Assembly (NCBI RefSeq): GCF_011742925.1
Contig: NZ_WAEL01000001.1
Coordinates: forward strand, 930,001 to 994,000
Reading direction: 5' to 3'
DNA from: Fibrivirga algicola
GTDB lineage: Bacteria; Bacteroidota; Bacteroidia; Cytophagales; Spirosomataceae
Length of the DNA: 64,000 bases
Positions 49,818 to 58,926 of the stretch are shown piece after piece. A program made the position numbers and the translations under genes. How positions within the stretch are numbered: the first letter of the stretch is position 1; every line of letters begins with the position of its first letter. The notes under the pieces were generated by a model. It had not been told where the DNA came from. It saw only the letters and a list, made by a program, of their open reading frames with translations, and searched no databases.

Positions 49818-50804
49818 ATGAACGTTAGGCAACTTGGCAAAACGCAATTTACTATTTCGGAAATAAGCCTGGGTACGTGGCAGGTTGGCGGCAAATGGGG
49901 CGACCCGTTCAGCCACAAAACGGCCGATGCAATTCTGAACGAAGCCGTTGATGCAGGCGTCAATTTCATCGATACGGCCGATGTGTATGGCGATGGAGAA
50001 AGCGAAAAGGCGGTGGGGCGGCTGGTGCGGTCGCGTTCGGAGCGTATCTATGTAGCCACCAAATGTGGCCGTCGCCTGCAACCGCACGTGAACGAAGCGT
50101 ATCAGCCGACGGTGCTTCGCCAGTTTGTGGAGGATAGCCTGCAGAATATGGGCCTCGAAACGCTCGACCTCATTCAACTACATTGCCCACCCACCGAGGT
50201 ATATTACCGGCCGGAAATTTTCGAACTGTTCGATCGGCTAAAAGAAGAAGGCAAGATTCAACACCTAGGCGTCAGCGTGGAAAAGGTGGAAGAAGGCCTG
50301 AAGGCGATCGAATACCCGAACGTGATTACGGTGCAGGTGATCTTCAACATGTTCCGGCAACGGCCCGCCGAATTGCTGTTCACGGAAGCCAGTCGGCGTA
50401 ATGTGGGCATCATTGTGCGGGTACCGCTGGCGAGTGGCCTGCTCACAGGTACGTTCGATGCCAACACGGCTTTCTCAACAGATGACCATCGGAATTTTAA
50501 CCGCGAAGGCGCGGCCTTCGATAAAGGCGAAACGTTCTCGGGGGTCGATTATGCTACCGGACTAGCCGCTGTCAGTGAGTTGAAAGCCGTGTTCCCCGGC
50601 ATTGATAACCTGGCCCCGAATGCCCTCCGCTGGATTTTGAGCTTCGATGCGGTAAGCTGTATTATTCCCGGCGCGTCAAAACCAGCGCATCTGCACTCGA
50701 ATGTACAGGCAATTGAGCAGCCTGCCCCGACGGCCGACCAGATGGCTGCCGTGAAACGCATTTACGACGAGCACATCAAAAACCCGGTGCATTATCTCTG
50801 GTAG
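49818..50804 (+). CDS. Aldo/keto reductase
   Basis: 328 aa from ATG 49818. The catalytic tetrad is visible as Asp and Tyr in FIDTADVYGDGESE, Lys in ATKCGRR and His in QLHCPPTEV. The C-terminal GASKPAHLHSNV region binds the NADP phosphate. It is of the YajO/GSP69-like class often annotated as general AKR. NADPH-dependent carbonyl reduction in the cytoplasm; the substrate is unknown. The amidase gene follows after 41 bp in the same direction. Confidence 0.92.
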   Translation: MNVRQLGKTQFTISEISLGTWQVGGKWGDPFSHKTADAILNEAVDAGVNFIDTADVYGDGESEKAVGRLVRSRSERIYVATKCGRRLQPHVNEAYQPTVLRQFVEDSLQNMGLETLDLIQLHCPPTEVYYRPEIFELFDRLKEEGKIQHLGVSVEKVEEGLKAIEYPNVITVQVIFNMFRQRPAELLFTEASRRNVGIIVRVPLASGLLTGTFDANTAFSTDDHRNFNREGAAFDKGETFSGVDYATGLAAVSELKAVFPGIDNLAPNALRWILSFDAVSCIIPGASKPAHLHSNVQAIEQPAPTADQMAAVKRIYDEHIKNPVHYLW

Positions 50805-50845
50805 TTGGTTTGTTTAAGCTTTTCATACCCCACCTCACACTTCAC

Positions 50846-52471
50846 ATGAACAGACGTAATTTCATTAAAAACACCTCGGCCGCAGGGTTTTCGGCCACTA
50901 CGCTGGCGGTTGCCGCCTGCTCGACCGACAAGCAGACGAAGGCAACGGACGCCGCCCCAGGTACGTTCACCGACGATTTTGTGCTCAATGAGGTAACGAT
51001 TGGTGAGTTGCAGGAGAAGATGAAAGCCGGTCAGTATTCGTCGGCCGACATCACCAAACTATACCTCGATCGGATCGAAGCGGTTGACAAAAATGGCCCG
51101 CGCCTGAAGTCGGTCATCGAAGTCAATCCCGATGCGCTGACCATTGCGGCGGCGCTGGACGAGGAACGAAAAGCGGGTAAAGTTCGCGGACCTCTGCACG
51201 GCATTCCGGTGCTGTTGAAAGACAACATCGACACCGGCGACAAGCTCATGACCACTGCCGGATCGCTGGCCTTAAACGGACATAAGGCGGCTAAGGATGC
51301 CTTCGTTACCGCTAAGTTGCGAGAAGCTGGCGCGGTGATTCTGGGCAAAACAAACCTGAGCGAGTGGGCCAACTTCCGCTCAACCCGATCGAGTAGCGGG
51401 TGGAGCAGCCGGGGTGGGCAAACCCGCAATCCGTACGTGCTCGACAGGAGTCCGTGTGGGTCCAGTTCGGGCTCAGGTTCGGCGGTGTCGGCCAATTTGT
51501 GTGCGGTGGCGGTGGGGACCGAAACAGACGGATCGGTGATTGCGCCTGCCTCTTTTTGTGGGGTTGTCGGCATCAAACCCACCGTTGGCCTCGTGAGCCG
51601 GAGCGGGATTATTCCCATTTCCAGCACGCAGGATACGGCCGGGCCAATGACCCGAACCGTTACCGACGCGGCTATTCTGCTGGGCGCCATGACGGGCTAC
51701 GACCCCGCCGATGCCGTCACTGCCGAAAGCAAAGGGAAGGCGTTGACCGACTACACGCCATTTCTGAAAGCAGACGGTCTCACCGGTAAGCGTATCGGTG
51801 TCGAAAAATCGTTTCTTACCGGTCATGAAGGTGTAGTTGGGCTATACAAACAAGCGGTCGAGGTTCTGAAAAAACAGGGCGCAACCGTGGTGGAGGTAGA
51901 CTTGCTGAAGAGCCTGAGTGATATAGGCGGTGCTGAATTTACGATCCTGCAATACGAGTTTAAAGATGGTCTGAACAAGTACTTAGCCACGGCCAACGCG
52001 CGGGTTTCGTCGCTGGCCGATGTGATTGCGTTCAACAAAAAGAACGAAGCGCAGGCCATGCCATTTTTCAAGCAGGAAACGCTGGAAAGCAGCGAGGCAA
52101 AAGGCGGGCTGACGAGCAAAGAATACACCGATGCCTTGGCCAAAACGCGTGGCTCCCGCCAACGCATCGATCAGCTGATGGCGGCGAACAAGCTGGATGC
52201 CATTTGCGGCGTCAGCATCGGGTACGCTGGTTGTATTGACCTCGTCAACGGCGATTACGACACAGGTTTCTACTTCTGTCCACCGGCGGCCATGGCGGGT
52301 TACCCCCACATCACGGTGCCGATGGGAACTGTCCACGGCTTGCCGGTTGGGTTCTCGCTTATGGCCGGTGCATATCAGGAAGGATCGCTGCTCGGCATTG
52401 CCTATGGGTATGAGCAGGCCTCTAAAAAACGCATAAAGCCCACGTTCACCAACTCGCTGATTCCGAGCTGA
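50846..52471 (+). CDS. Tat-exported lipoprotein amidase
   Basis: 541 aa from ATG 50846. The N-terminus MNRRNFIKNTSAAG is a twin-arginine signal and LAVAACS a lipobox, so it is probably a Tat-dependent lipoprotein. The amidase-signature domain has the catalytic Lys in VLLKDNIDTGD, and the Ser pair in CGSSSGSGSAVS plus GTETDGSVIAPASFCG. The Ser-cisSer-Lys triad is complete. Such enzymes cleave amides, including peptide amides and acyl amides. It precedes and converges on the susCD operon, which could import its products. A bidirectional hairpin (52490-52525) ends it. Confidence 0.92.
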   Translation: MNRRNFIKNTSAAGFSATTLAVAACSTDKQTKATDAAPGTFTDDFVLNEVTIGELQEKMKAGQYSSADITKLYLDRIEAVDKNGPRLKSVIEVNPDALTIAAALDEERKAGKVRGPLHGIPVLLKDNIDTGDKLMTTAGSLALNGHKAAKDAFVTAKLREAGAVILGKTNLSEWANFRSTRSSSGWSSRGGQTRNPYVLDRSPCGSSSGSGSAVSANLCAVAVGTETDGSVIAPASFCGVVGIKPTVGLVSRSGIIPISSTQDTAGPMTRTVTDAAILLGAMTGYDPADAVTAESKGKALTDYTPFLKADGLTGKRIGVEKSFLTGHEGVVGLYKQAVEVLKKQGATVVEVDLLKSLSDIGGAEFTILQYEFKDGLNKYLATANARVSSLADVIAFNKKNEAQAMPFFKQETLESSEAKGGLTSKEYTDALAKTRGSRQRIDQLMAANKLDAICGVSIGYAGCIDLVNGDYDTGFYFCPPAAMAGYPHITVPMGTVHGLPVGFSLMAGAYQEGSLLGIAYGYEQASKKRIKPTFTNSLIPS

Positions 52472-52489
52472 CAAACATGGGCTTCTGGG

Positions 52490-52525
52490 GGTAGTCTGGG
52501 TACGTTGCGGCGGGCTCAGACTACC
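52490..52525. terminator. Convergent hairpin between amidase and SusD2
   Basis: ggtagtctg (52490-52498) pairs with cagactacc (52517-52525) around an 18-nt loop. The right arm overlaps the SusD2 stop codon. It probably serves both convergent genes; T-runs are absent. Confidence 0.5.
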
Positions 52526-54161
52526 AACCCGGGTTCTGCTTCAGGTTGAGCGGCGCCCGGTTCAGTTCTGTTTGCGGGATGGGGAAGTAGTAGTGCTTGG
52601 CGGTGAAAATGCGGTTTTCGACCTGGAAGCGTTCGTAGGCAAACGTGGTTCCCGTTTTGGTGATACGCATGCCCGTTACAGGCCGGTTGAACAACTGTTC
52701 GCCTTTTTTCCAGCGGCGCACATCGAAAAAGCGGTGGTCTTCAAAGCAAAGTTCCACCTGCCGTTCTTTCTGAATTCGCTCGCGCATCTGGTCTTTGGTG
52801 AGGCCGGCGGGCAAGGCAGGCATACCCACCCGAGTTCGGATGGCATTCACGGAGGTGTATACTTCAGCTACTGGCCCCTGCGCTTCGTTGAGGGCTTCGG
52901 CATTGTTCAGCAACACTTCGGCGTAGCGGAATAGCACCCAGGGGCGGCGCACGTTGATGGCCGTACCAACGCCCCAAAACGCACTTTCGACCAGGAACTT
53001 ACGCATGTAGTAGCCGGTCTTAGTGTTGTTTACGTTGATGGGTACGTTGTCTTTGCCGCCCTCAAACGTTTCAACCGCCCGGCCCTTGAAATTTACGTTG
53101 TTGAGCACGATGAACAGGCTCAGGCGTGGGTCGCGGTCGGTATAGGGCGCGGCGGGGTTATAGCCCGAGGTTGGGTCGGTAATGGGCTTGCCGCTCGTGC
53201 GCATGTCGAACGCGTCGACCAGCTCCTGTGTGGGGTTGGTGCGGCCCCGGCCTCCGTCGTAGCTGATGGGCGCGTTGTTCAGTTCCAGCGTATTGTTGTT
53301 GTCGGCCTGCGTGGCAAAAATCGTTTCGGCATTATAGGCCAGACTACCATAATTCCAGAGGTTGGGTAATTGCGCCTGCGTCAGCAGCGAGTGCTTGCCC
53401 AGACTGATCAACTCTTTAGACGCGTCGGCTGCGCGCTGCCATTTCGAGAGGTCGTTCGTTGCGTTGTTCAGCGGACTGGCAGCATACAGTAATGTGCGCG
53501 ATTTCAGGGCCAGCGCTGCCGTTTTCGAGGCCCGCCCTTTATCACCCGTCGACTGATCGACGATGGCCGTTGTCAGTACGGCGGCGGCTGAGTCGCAGTC
53601 GGCCACAATCTGGCTCACCACCTTGTCAAACGGGTCTCTGGGTACGTCCAAGTTGTCTTCGATGGTGTAGGAACGGGTAGCCAGAATGATGGAGCCGTAC
53701 CGTTTCATCAGCTCGAAGTGGTAGAGCGCCCGCAGAAAAAAGGCCTCGCCCCGCAGCTTTGGAATGTCGGTGGCCGGAATGACGCCGCTGCCCCGCGAGT
53801 TTTCCAGAAACAGGTTCACCCGCCGCAGGTAGTTATACATGTTGGCGTACTGATCGTCGACGGTGCGTAGCGAACCCCAGGTGTCGTTATTGAAAATATT
53901 GATGCTCGACCCCAGGTTCGAGTTCACGGCCTCGTCGCTGCCCTGCGAATACATGGAGCCGTTACCGTCGAGGTTGTAGCGGTTCAGCAAGCCGAAGTAA
54001 GCGTTACTCAGAAAGCCCCGCGTGTTCCGGTCTGAACTCCAGATTTCGGCTGAATTGCGGATGTTGCCGTCGGTAAAATCGAAGCTCAGGTAATCTTTTT
54101 CGCAGGAGATAAAACTGATGCACAGTAGTACCGCTGCCGTTGTTAGCGTAAGTGTTTTCAT
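52521..54161 (-). CDS. SusD/RagB-family lipoprotein (second pair)
   Basis: 546 aa from ATG 54161. Lipoprotein signal MKTLTLTTAAVLLCISFISC with lipobox Cys 20. TPR-rich SusD fold: LFLENSRGSG, KLRGEAFFLRALYHFELMKRYG and the C-terminal KDQMRERIQKERQVELCFEDHRFFDVRRWKKG, ending NLKQNPGW. SusD proteins sit on the outer face of the outer membrane, capping the SusC channel and binding the ligand. It lies 10 bp after the SusC2 stop. It is clearly paralogous to SusD1 (57207-58913). Confidence 0.94.
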   Translation of the reverse strand: MKTLTLTTAAVLLCISFISCEKDYLSFDFTDGNIRNSAEIWSSDRNTRGFLSNAYFGLLNRYNLDGNGSMYSQGSDEAVNSNLGSSINIFNNDTWGSLRTVDDQYANMYNYLRRVNLFLENSRGSGVIPATDIPKLRGEAFFLRALYHFELMKRYGSIILATRSYTIEDNLDVPRDPFDKVVSQIVADCDSAAAVLTTAIVDQSTGDKGRASKTAALALKSRTLLYAASPLNNATNDLSKWQRAADASKELISLGKHSLLTQAQLPNLWNYGSLAYNAETIFATQADNNNTLELNNAPISYDGGRGRTNPTQELVDAFDMRTSGKPITDPTSGYNPAAPYTDRDPRLSLFIVLNNVNFKGRAVETFEGGKDNVPINVNNTKTGYYMRKFLVESAFWGVGTAINVRRPWVLFRYAEVLLNNAEALNEAQGPVAEVYTSVNAIRTRVGMPALPAGLTKDQMRERIQKERQVELCFEDHRFFDVRRWKKGEQLFNRPVTGMRITKTGTTFAYERFQVENRIFTAKHYYFPIPQTELNRAPLNLKQNPGW

Positions 54162-54171
54162 GTCAGTTGAT

Positions 54172-57100
54172 CTAGAAAGAGGTGCGTAAACCGGCATAGA
54201 ATGTCTTTAGGTAGGGATAAGTGCTGTTACCCTGTCCGGCAAACGGAATCTCAGGATCGATACCCAGACCCGTGTTGCTGAACGACAGCAGGTTGTAGCC
54301 ACCCACATAGAGCCGGGCCGATTTAACCCGAAGCCGGTTGAGCACGGCGACAGGCAGCGTTACGCCCACCTCCACGTTTTTCACCCGCAGGTAATCGCCC
54401 GAGACGAGCCAGAAATCCGACGCTGAGGTGTTATTAGCACGGTCGGCAATGCCGAGGCGGGGGTATTTGGCCGTGGCACTGGTAGCCGGTGTCCAGCGCG
54501 AGAGGCTCTCGTTGTTGAACGCGGTTGGCCCGGCATTCACGATTCCCTGCACGTCGAGGGTGCGGCCCGTAGTCCCCTGCAAATGGGCGCTCAGGTCGAG
54601 AATACCATATTTCAGCACGGTTCCGAAGCCGTAATACGCTTTGGGCTGGTCGCGCTCGTCGAGACGTACCCGGTCGTAGTTATCGATGATGCCGTCGGGT
54701 TTTCCATCAATGCCCCCCACGTCTTTGTACTTAATGTCGCCCGGCACCACTTTCCCCGACAACACCTGCTTGGGACTGGCGGCAATTTCGGCTTGGCTCT
54801 GGAAAATCCCGTCCGATAAGAAGACGAGGCGGCTACCGACCAGCTTACCCAGCGTTTGCTGATACTCGGGCAAGCCTGCCTGCCCGTTTTCATACACCAG
54901 AATGTCGCGGGTGGTGGTGGCGTTTCCGTAGAACGACATCGTAAGCTTGCCCAGTTGTTTGGTGTACGACAGGGCCAAGTCGACTCCCTTGCTCTCTACC
55001 TCACCGGCGTTGACCGTCAAAGTCTGCCCCAGCACGCTCGGAATGGCCGATTGAGTGAGAATACCCGTGCGGTGGGCACTGAACACGTCGACAGAGAGCG
55101 ACAGGACGTTGTTGAAAAACTTCAGATCGGTGCCCAGATTCAGCGTCGTCAGGGTTTCCCAGGTGATCAGCGGGTTGGCAATCGAGACCTCGTTGGCGTT
55201 GGTGGTGGCCGAAAACCCCGTGCCGAACGTATAGCCGCCTCCGCCGGTATTGCGGGCGTAGAAGTTTTCGAAGGGAAACCGCGCCCCACCTACATCGCTG
55301 CTGCCCGTCTGACCATATGAGGCCCGCAGTTTCAGGTACGTCAGCACCGGATTCGGCTTGATAAAGGCTTCGTCAGACACGACCCAACCCGCCGAAACGG
55401 CCGGAAAATAACCGTATCGCCGACCGGGCGCGAAGTTCTCTGAGCCCGAATACGTACCGACGAAACCGAGGTAGTACCGGTCTTTGAACGAGTAATCGAT
55501 CCGCGACGAAACACCCTGCCCCCGGAAATCGAGCTGGGTGGGGAACACACTGACAAAGCGCTGCGCCCGCACCGAAGCCCGCACGCTATGGTTGCCAAAC
55601 AGGCGGTCGTAGTCCAGTCCTGCCCAGGTTTCGTTGCGGCGGTTGGTGAGGCCAAAGCCGGCCGTGCGATAGCTGAGGGGCGTTTTGTTCCGGTACGTGA
55701 TGGGCGACGCGCCGGTAACATCGATCACTTCATAATCGCGGTTCAGGCCCTGCGAGTAGTCGCCCTGGGCGTCGTAGCTGAAATTGATGTTGGCCGAGAG
55801 TCCCTGCGTGATGTAGTCCAGCTTTTGCCGGATATCGAGCGTAGCCATCAGCACCCGGTTGTTGGTGCTGGTGTAGCCGCGCTCCTGCAACAGCCCGAGC
55901 GGGTTGTTCTGAAACTGTGAACTGCCGCCATAGCTGCCATTTTCGTTCAGAATCGGAAACGCGTTGGGGGGCGTGGTGTACAGCTGGTTCAACAACGTAC
56001 CCGCTTCATTGCCACCCGGTTGCTGACGATTTTCAGACCGCCCGCCCACGTTGAGACCCACCGTCAGGTTCTTGTTCACGTCGAAATCAACGTTGCCCCG
56101 GAAGTTGAACCGGTCATACGACTGGTTTGAATTGTAATCGGGTCCGTCTGCGTATTTGAACAGTCCATTTTGGGTGAAGTAGCCCAGCAACACAAAGTAA
56201 CGCACCGAGTTATTGCCGCCATCGGCCGAGAGCGTGTAGCGTTGCGCTGTCGATGACTTGTTCAGGAAGTAATCGAGGTAGTTGTTGCTTGGAAAGCGGT
56301 ACGGATCGCTGTTGTTCTTGTAGGCATCGAGGGCCGCGGCATTGTAAATCGGCTGCGAACCGTCGTTGACCAGGGCCTCGTTATACAGCGTGGCGTAGTC
56401 GTAGGCGTTCAGCGGTTTGATCAGGTTGTCGGCAATCTGCACGCCGCCCTGCACATCGAACTGGATTTTTGAGCGCGTTGAACTGCCTTTTTTCGTCGTT
56501 ACCAGCACAACGCCATTGCCCGCGCGCAGCCCGTACCAGGCAAGGGAAGCAGCATCTTTCAGCACCGTGATGCTGGCTACTTCGTTGAGGTCTAGGTCGC
56601 CAATGTCGCGCGGAATACCGTCGACCAGCACACGTACCCCGCTGGGCCCGAAGGTAGACCGGCCCCGGATCTGAAAGCTGGCGCCATCGTTACCGGGTGC
56701 CGAACCTGTTTGCTGCACACCCAGACCCGCAATGCGCCCCGCCAGCAGCGAGTTGATCGAGCTGATGGGCACGAGCGGTAAGTTGTCGGCATTGAAGGTG
56801 ACAGTGGCCGAGTTAACTTGGCGCTTTTTCCGAATGCCAAACGGAATAATGACATCGTCATCTTCGCCCGCATCGGTCAGCGCGGGTAGCAGCGTAACCG
56901 TGATCGGTTCGTCGCTGTTGATGCCGACTGTTTGCGACAGGTAGCCGTTCTGTTTAATGACCAGCACATCGTTCATGGCGGCCCGCACCGAAAAACTGCC
57001 GTCGGCCCCGGTCATCACCGAGGTATTGGTTTCCTGCACCCCTACCGACACGTTGGCCAGCGGTTTACGCTGCGCATCGATGACGGTGCCCTTAAATGTG

Positions 57101-57183
57101 GCTTTATTCTGGGCCGCCAGTTGGCCTGCCACTAACAGCAACAGTAGGCCGAGAATTGTTTTTATATAAACGGATTGTTTCAT
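54172..57183 (-). CDS. SusC/RagA TonB-linked outer membrane protein (second pair)
   Basis: 1003 aa from ATG 57183. Signal peptide (MKQSVYIKTILGLLLLLVAGQLAA), CarboxypepD_reg-like domain (about 28-110), plug with SINSLLAGRIAGLGVQQ, SFQIRGRSTFG and VASITVLKDAASLAWYG, then a 22-strand barrel ending FYAGLRTSF. The usual EVVVVGYGTQ segment before the plug is replaced by DDVIIPFGIRKKRQ. It imports a substrate in a TonB-dependent way with SusD2. It begins 23 bp after the SusD1 stop. Confidence 0.94.
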   Translation of the reverse strand: MKQSVYIKTILGLLLLLVAGQLAAQNKATFKGTVIDAQRKPLANVSVGVQETNTSVMTGADGSFSVRAAMNDVLVIKQNGYLSQTVGINSDEPITVTLLPALTDAGEDDDVIIPFGIRKKRQVNSATVTFNADNLPLVPISSINSLLAGRIAGLGVQQTGSAPGNDGASFQIRGRSTFGPSGVRVLVDGIPRDIGDLDLNEVASITVLKDAASLAWYGLRAGNGVVLVTTKKGSSTRSKIQFDVQGGVQIADNLIKPLNAYDYATLYNEALVNDGSQPIYNAAALDAYKNNSDPYRFPSNNYLDYFLNKSSTAQRYTLSADGGNNSVRYFVLLGYFTQNGLFKYADGPDYNSNQSYDRFNFRGNVDFDVNKNLTVGLNVGGRSENRQQPGGNEAGTLLNQLYTTPPNAFPILNENGSYGGSSQFQNNPLGLLQERGYTSTNNRVLMATLDIRQKLDYITQGLSANINFSYDAQGDYSQGLNRDYEVIDVTGASPITYRNKTPLSYRTAGFGLTNRRNETWAGLDYDRLFGNHSVRASVRAQRFVSVFPTQLDFRGQGVSSRIDYSFKDRYYLGFVGTYSGSENFAPGRRYGYFPAVSAGWVVSDEAFIKPNPVLTYLKLRASYGQTGSSDVGGARFPFENFYARNTGGGGYTFGTGFSATTNANEVSIANPLITWETLTTLNLGTDLKFFNNVLSLSVDVFSAHRTGILTQSAIPSVLGQTLTVNAGEVESKGVDLALSYTKQLGKLTMSFYGNATTTRDILVYENGQAGLPEYQQTLGKLVGSRLVFLSDGIFQSQAEIAASPKQVLSGKVVPGDIKYKDVGGIDGKPDGIIDNYDRVRLDERDQPKAYYGFGTVLKYGILDLSAHLQGTTGRTLDVQGIVNAGPTAFNNESLSRWTPATSATAKYPRLGIADRANNTSASDFWLVSGDYLRVKNVEVGVTLPVAVLNRLRVKSARLYVGGYNLLSFSNTGLGIDPEIPFAGQGNSTYPYLKTFYAGLRTSF

Positions 57184-57206
57184 AATCAATGAGTTGTGTG
57201 GTTGAC

Positions 57207-58913
57207 TTACCAGCCCGGATTTTGCTTTAAGACACCGTTACTTTTGAAGATTTCGTTACGCGGAATCGGGTAGACGTGCATGTGATCGGCGAAAACACGC
57301 TGATAGGCGCCCGCCAGCGGTACCACCGTGTATTTGAAGCCGGTAGCCGTACGCTCTACATCCATACCGGTGATCGTTTTCGGGATAATCTCGACGCCTT
57401 TCTTCCAGCGCAGAATATCCCACCACCGGAATTCCTCAAAGGCCAGTTCCACCGCCCGTTCGTTATGAATCCGGGCCCGCATCTGGTCTTTAGTGAGGCC
57501 GGCAGGTAAGCCCGGCATACCTGCCCGGGTACGTATCTGATTGACGGCCGTGTACACCGCCGCTGTGGGGCCATCGCTTTCGTTGAGCGCCTCGGCATAG
57601 TTGAGCAAGACTTCGCCGTAGCGGAAAAAGATAAAGTTGACAATGGCCGAGGCACCTCCCGTACCACCCCGCACGGCTTCGGGCCACACCTTCCGCAGGT
57701 AATAGCGGGTCCGGGTGTAGCTCGTTGATCCCGGCTGGTAGTCAGCGCCATACGACACCGGCGTTGTTGCGTTATTGACCCACATGGCAATTTTTCGACC
57801 CTGCCACGTCATGTCGTTGTAGATGATGTTGGCGTAGAAACGCGGGTCGCGGTCTTTGTAAGGCTCCTGCGGGTTGTAGCCCGAGGTCGGGTCGGTGATG
57901 GGCTTGCCATTGCTCATCTCGTAGAGGTCGACGTGGTTTTGTGTGGGGTTCAGTTGCCCCTGCGCGCCACCGGCACTCGGCGGAATAATGAAATCGCCCA
58001 GGAAACCACCGTTGCCACTCCGGGGGCCACGCACTTTGATCTGGATGTATTCGGGCGACGACGACTGGTTCAGCAAGGTGCCGTACTGCGAGTGTAGGCT
58101 ATACTTGCCCATGTCGATGATCGTTTTCGCAGCCGCAGCGGCCTTCTGCCACTTGGCCGCATCGCCGGTTGGGTTGCGTAGCGGGCTGGCGTCGAGCATC
58201 AATAGACGGGTTCGCAGTGCCCGCACCGAGCCAATGGTTGCCCGTCCGGTGTTGCCCGCGTCCCAGTCAGTGGTAGGCGAGTAGGTGGTGCCCCACGTTT
58301 CGGTAGTCAGAATCGACTCAGCTTCCTGCAAATCTTTCAGGATAAAGGCTACCGTTTCCTCATACGTATTGCGGGGCAAATCGAGGTTATCGGTCTGGTC
58401 CAGGGGCTTGTCGAGCAGAATGACGCCGCCGTAGCGTTTCACCAGTTCGAAGTAGAAAAACGCCCGGAGGTACAACTGCTGCGCCCGAATGAGCTTGCCA
58501 TTCTGGGCGGCCGTCCAGGTGATACCATCTACCCGCGACAGCATCACATTGGCATTGCGAATGCCCTGATACATGCGGGTATACACGGCGTTTACATCCG
58601 TAGAGGCACCATCCTGAAAGTTGCCCTGATTCATGGTCACTACCCCGTGCACCGTCAGAATCTCGGCAAAAACGGCCTCGTCGGTAAACTGCCCGGTAGT
58701 GCCTTTGTAGACCTGCGCCGTGCTGAGCCGCCCATAATCGTCGAGCAGGTAGTTGTAGGTATTGTCGGCGAACCGGGTAGCCAGCACAGGATCGCTGAAG
58801 GCGGCTTCGTCGGTGATGGCTACGCCGGGGTCACGTTGTAAAAAGTCTTTGTTGCTGCAGGCGAACGTACCTGCCACCAGCAGAAGCAGGAGCGTATTGC
58901 GTACTAATTTCAT
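57207..58913 (-). CDS. SusD/RagB-family lipoprotein (first pair)
   Basis: 568 aa. Lipoprotein signal MKLVRNTLLLLLVAGTFAC with lipobox Cys 19. SusD signatures: AQQLYLRAFFYFELVKRYGGVILL, GYNPQEPYKDRDPRFYANI and NERAVELAFEEFRWWDILRWKKG, ending VLKQNPGW. It shares with SusD2 the segment AGLTKDQMR and flanks, which supports a duplication of the whole CD pair. It lies 13 bp after the SusC1 stop. The substrate is not indicated by neighbours; no glycoside hydrolase is adjacent. Confidence 0.95.
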   Translation of the reverse strand: MKLVRNTLLLLLVAGTFACSNKDFLQRDPGVAITDEAAFSDPVLATRFADNTYNYLLDDYGRLSTAQVYKGTTGQFTDEAVFAEILTVHGVVTMNQGNFQDGASTDVNAVYTRMYQGIRNANVMLSRVDGITWTAAQNGKLIRAQQLYLRAFFYFELVKRYGGVILLDKPLDQTDNLDLPRNTYEETVAFILKDLQEAESILTTETWGTTYSPTTDWDAGNTGRATIGSVRALRTRLLMLDASPLRNPTGDAAKWQKAAAAAKTIIDMGKYSLHSQYGTLLNQSSSPEYIQIKVRGPRSGNGGFLGDFIIPPSAGGAQGQLNPTQNHVDLYEMSNGKPITDPTSGYNPQEPYKDRDPRFYANIIYNDMTWQGRKIAMWVNNATTPVSYGADYQPGSTSYTRTRYYLRKVWPEAVRGGTGGASAIVNFIFFRYGEVLLNYAEALNESDGPTAAVYTAVNQIRTRAGMPGLPAGLTKDQMRARIHNERAVELAFEEFRWWDILRWKKGVEIIPKTITGMDVERTATGFKYTVVPLAGAYQRVFADHMHVYPIPRNEIFKSNGVLKQNPGW

Positions 58914-58926
58914 GACGTTGCTACGA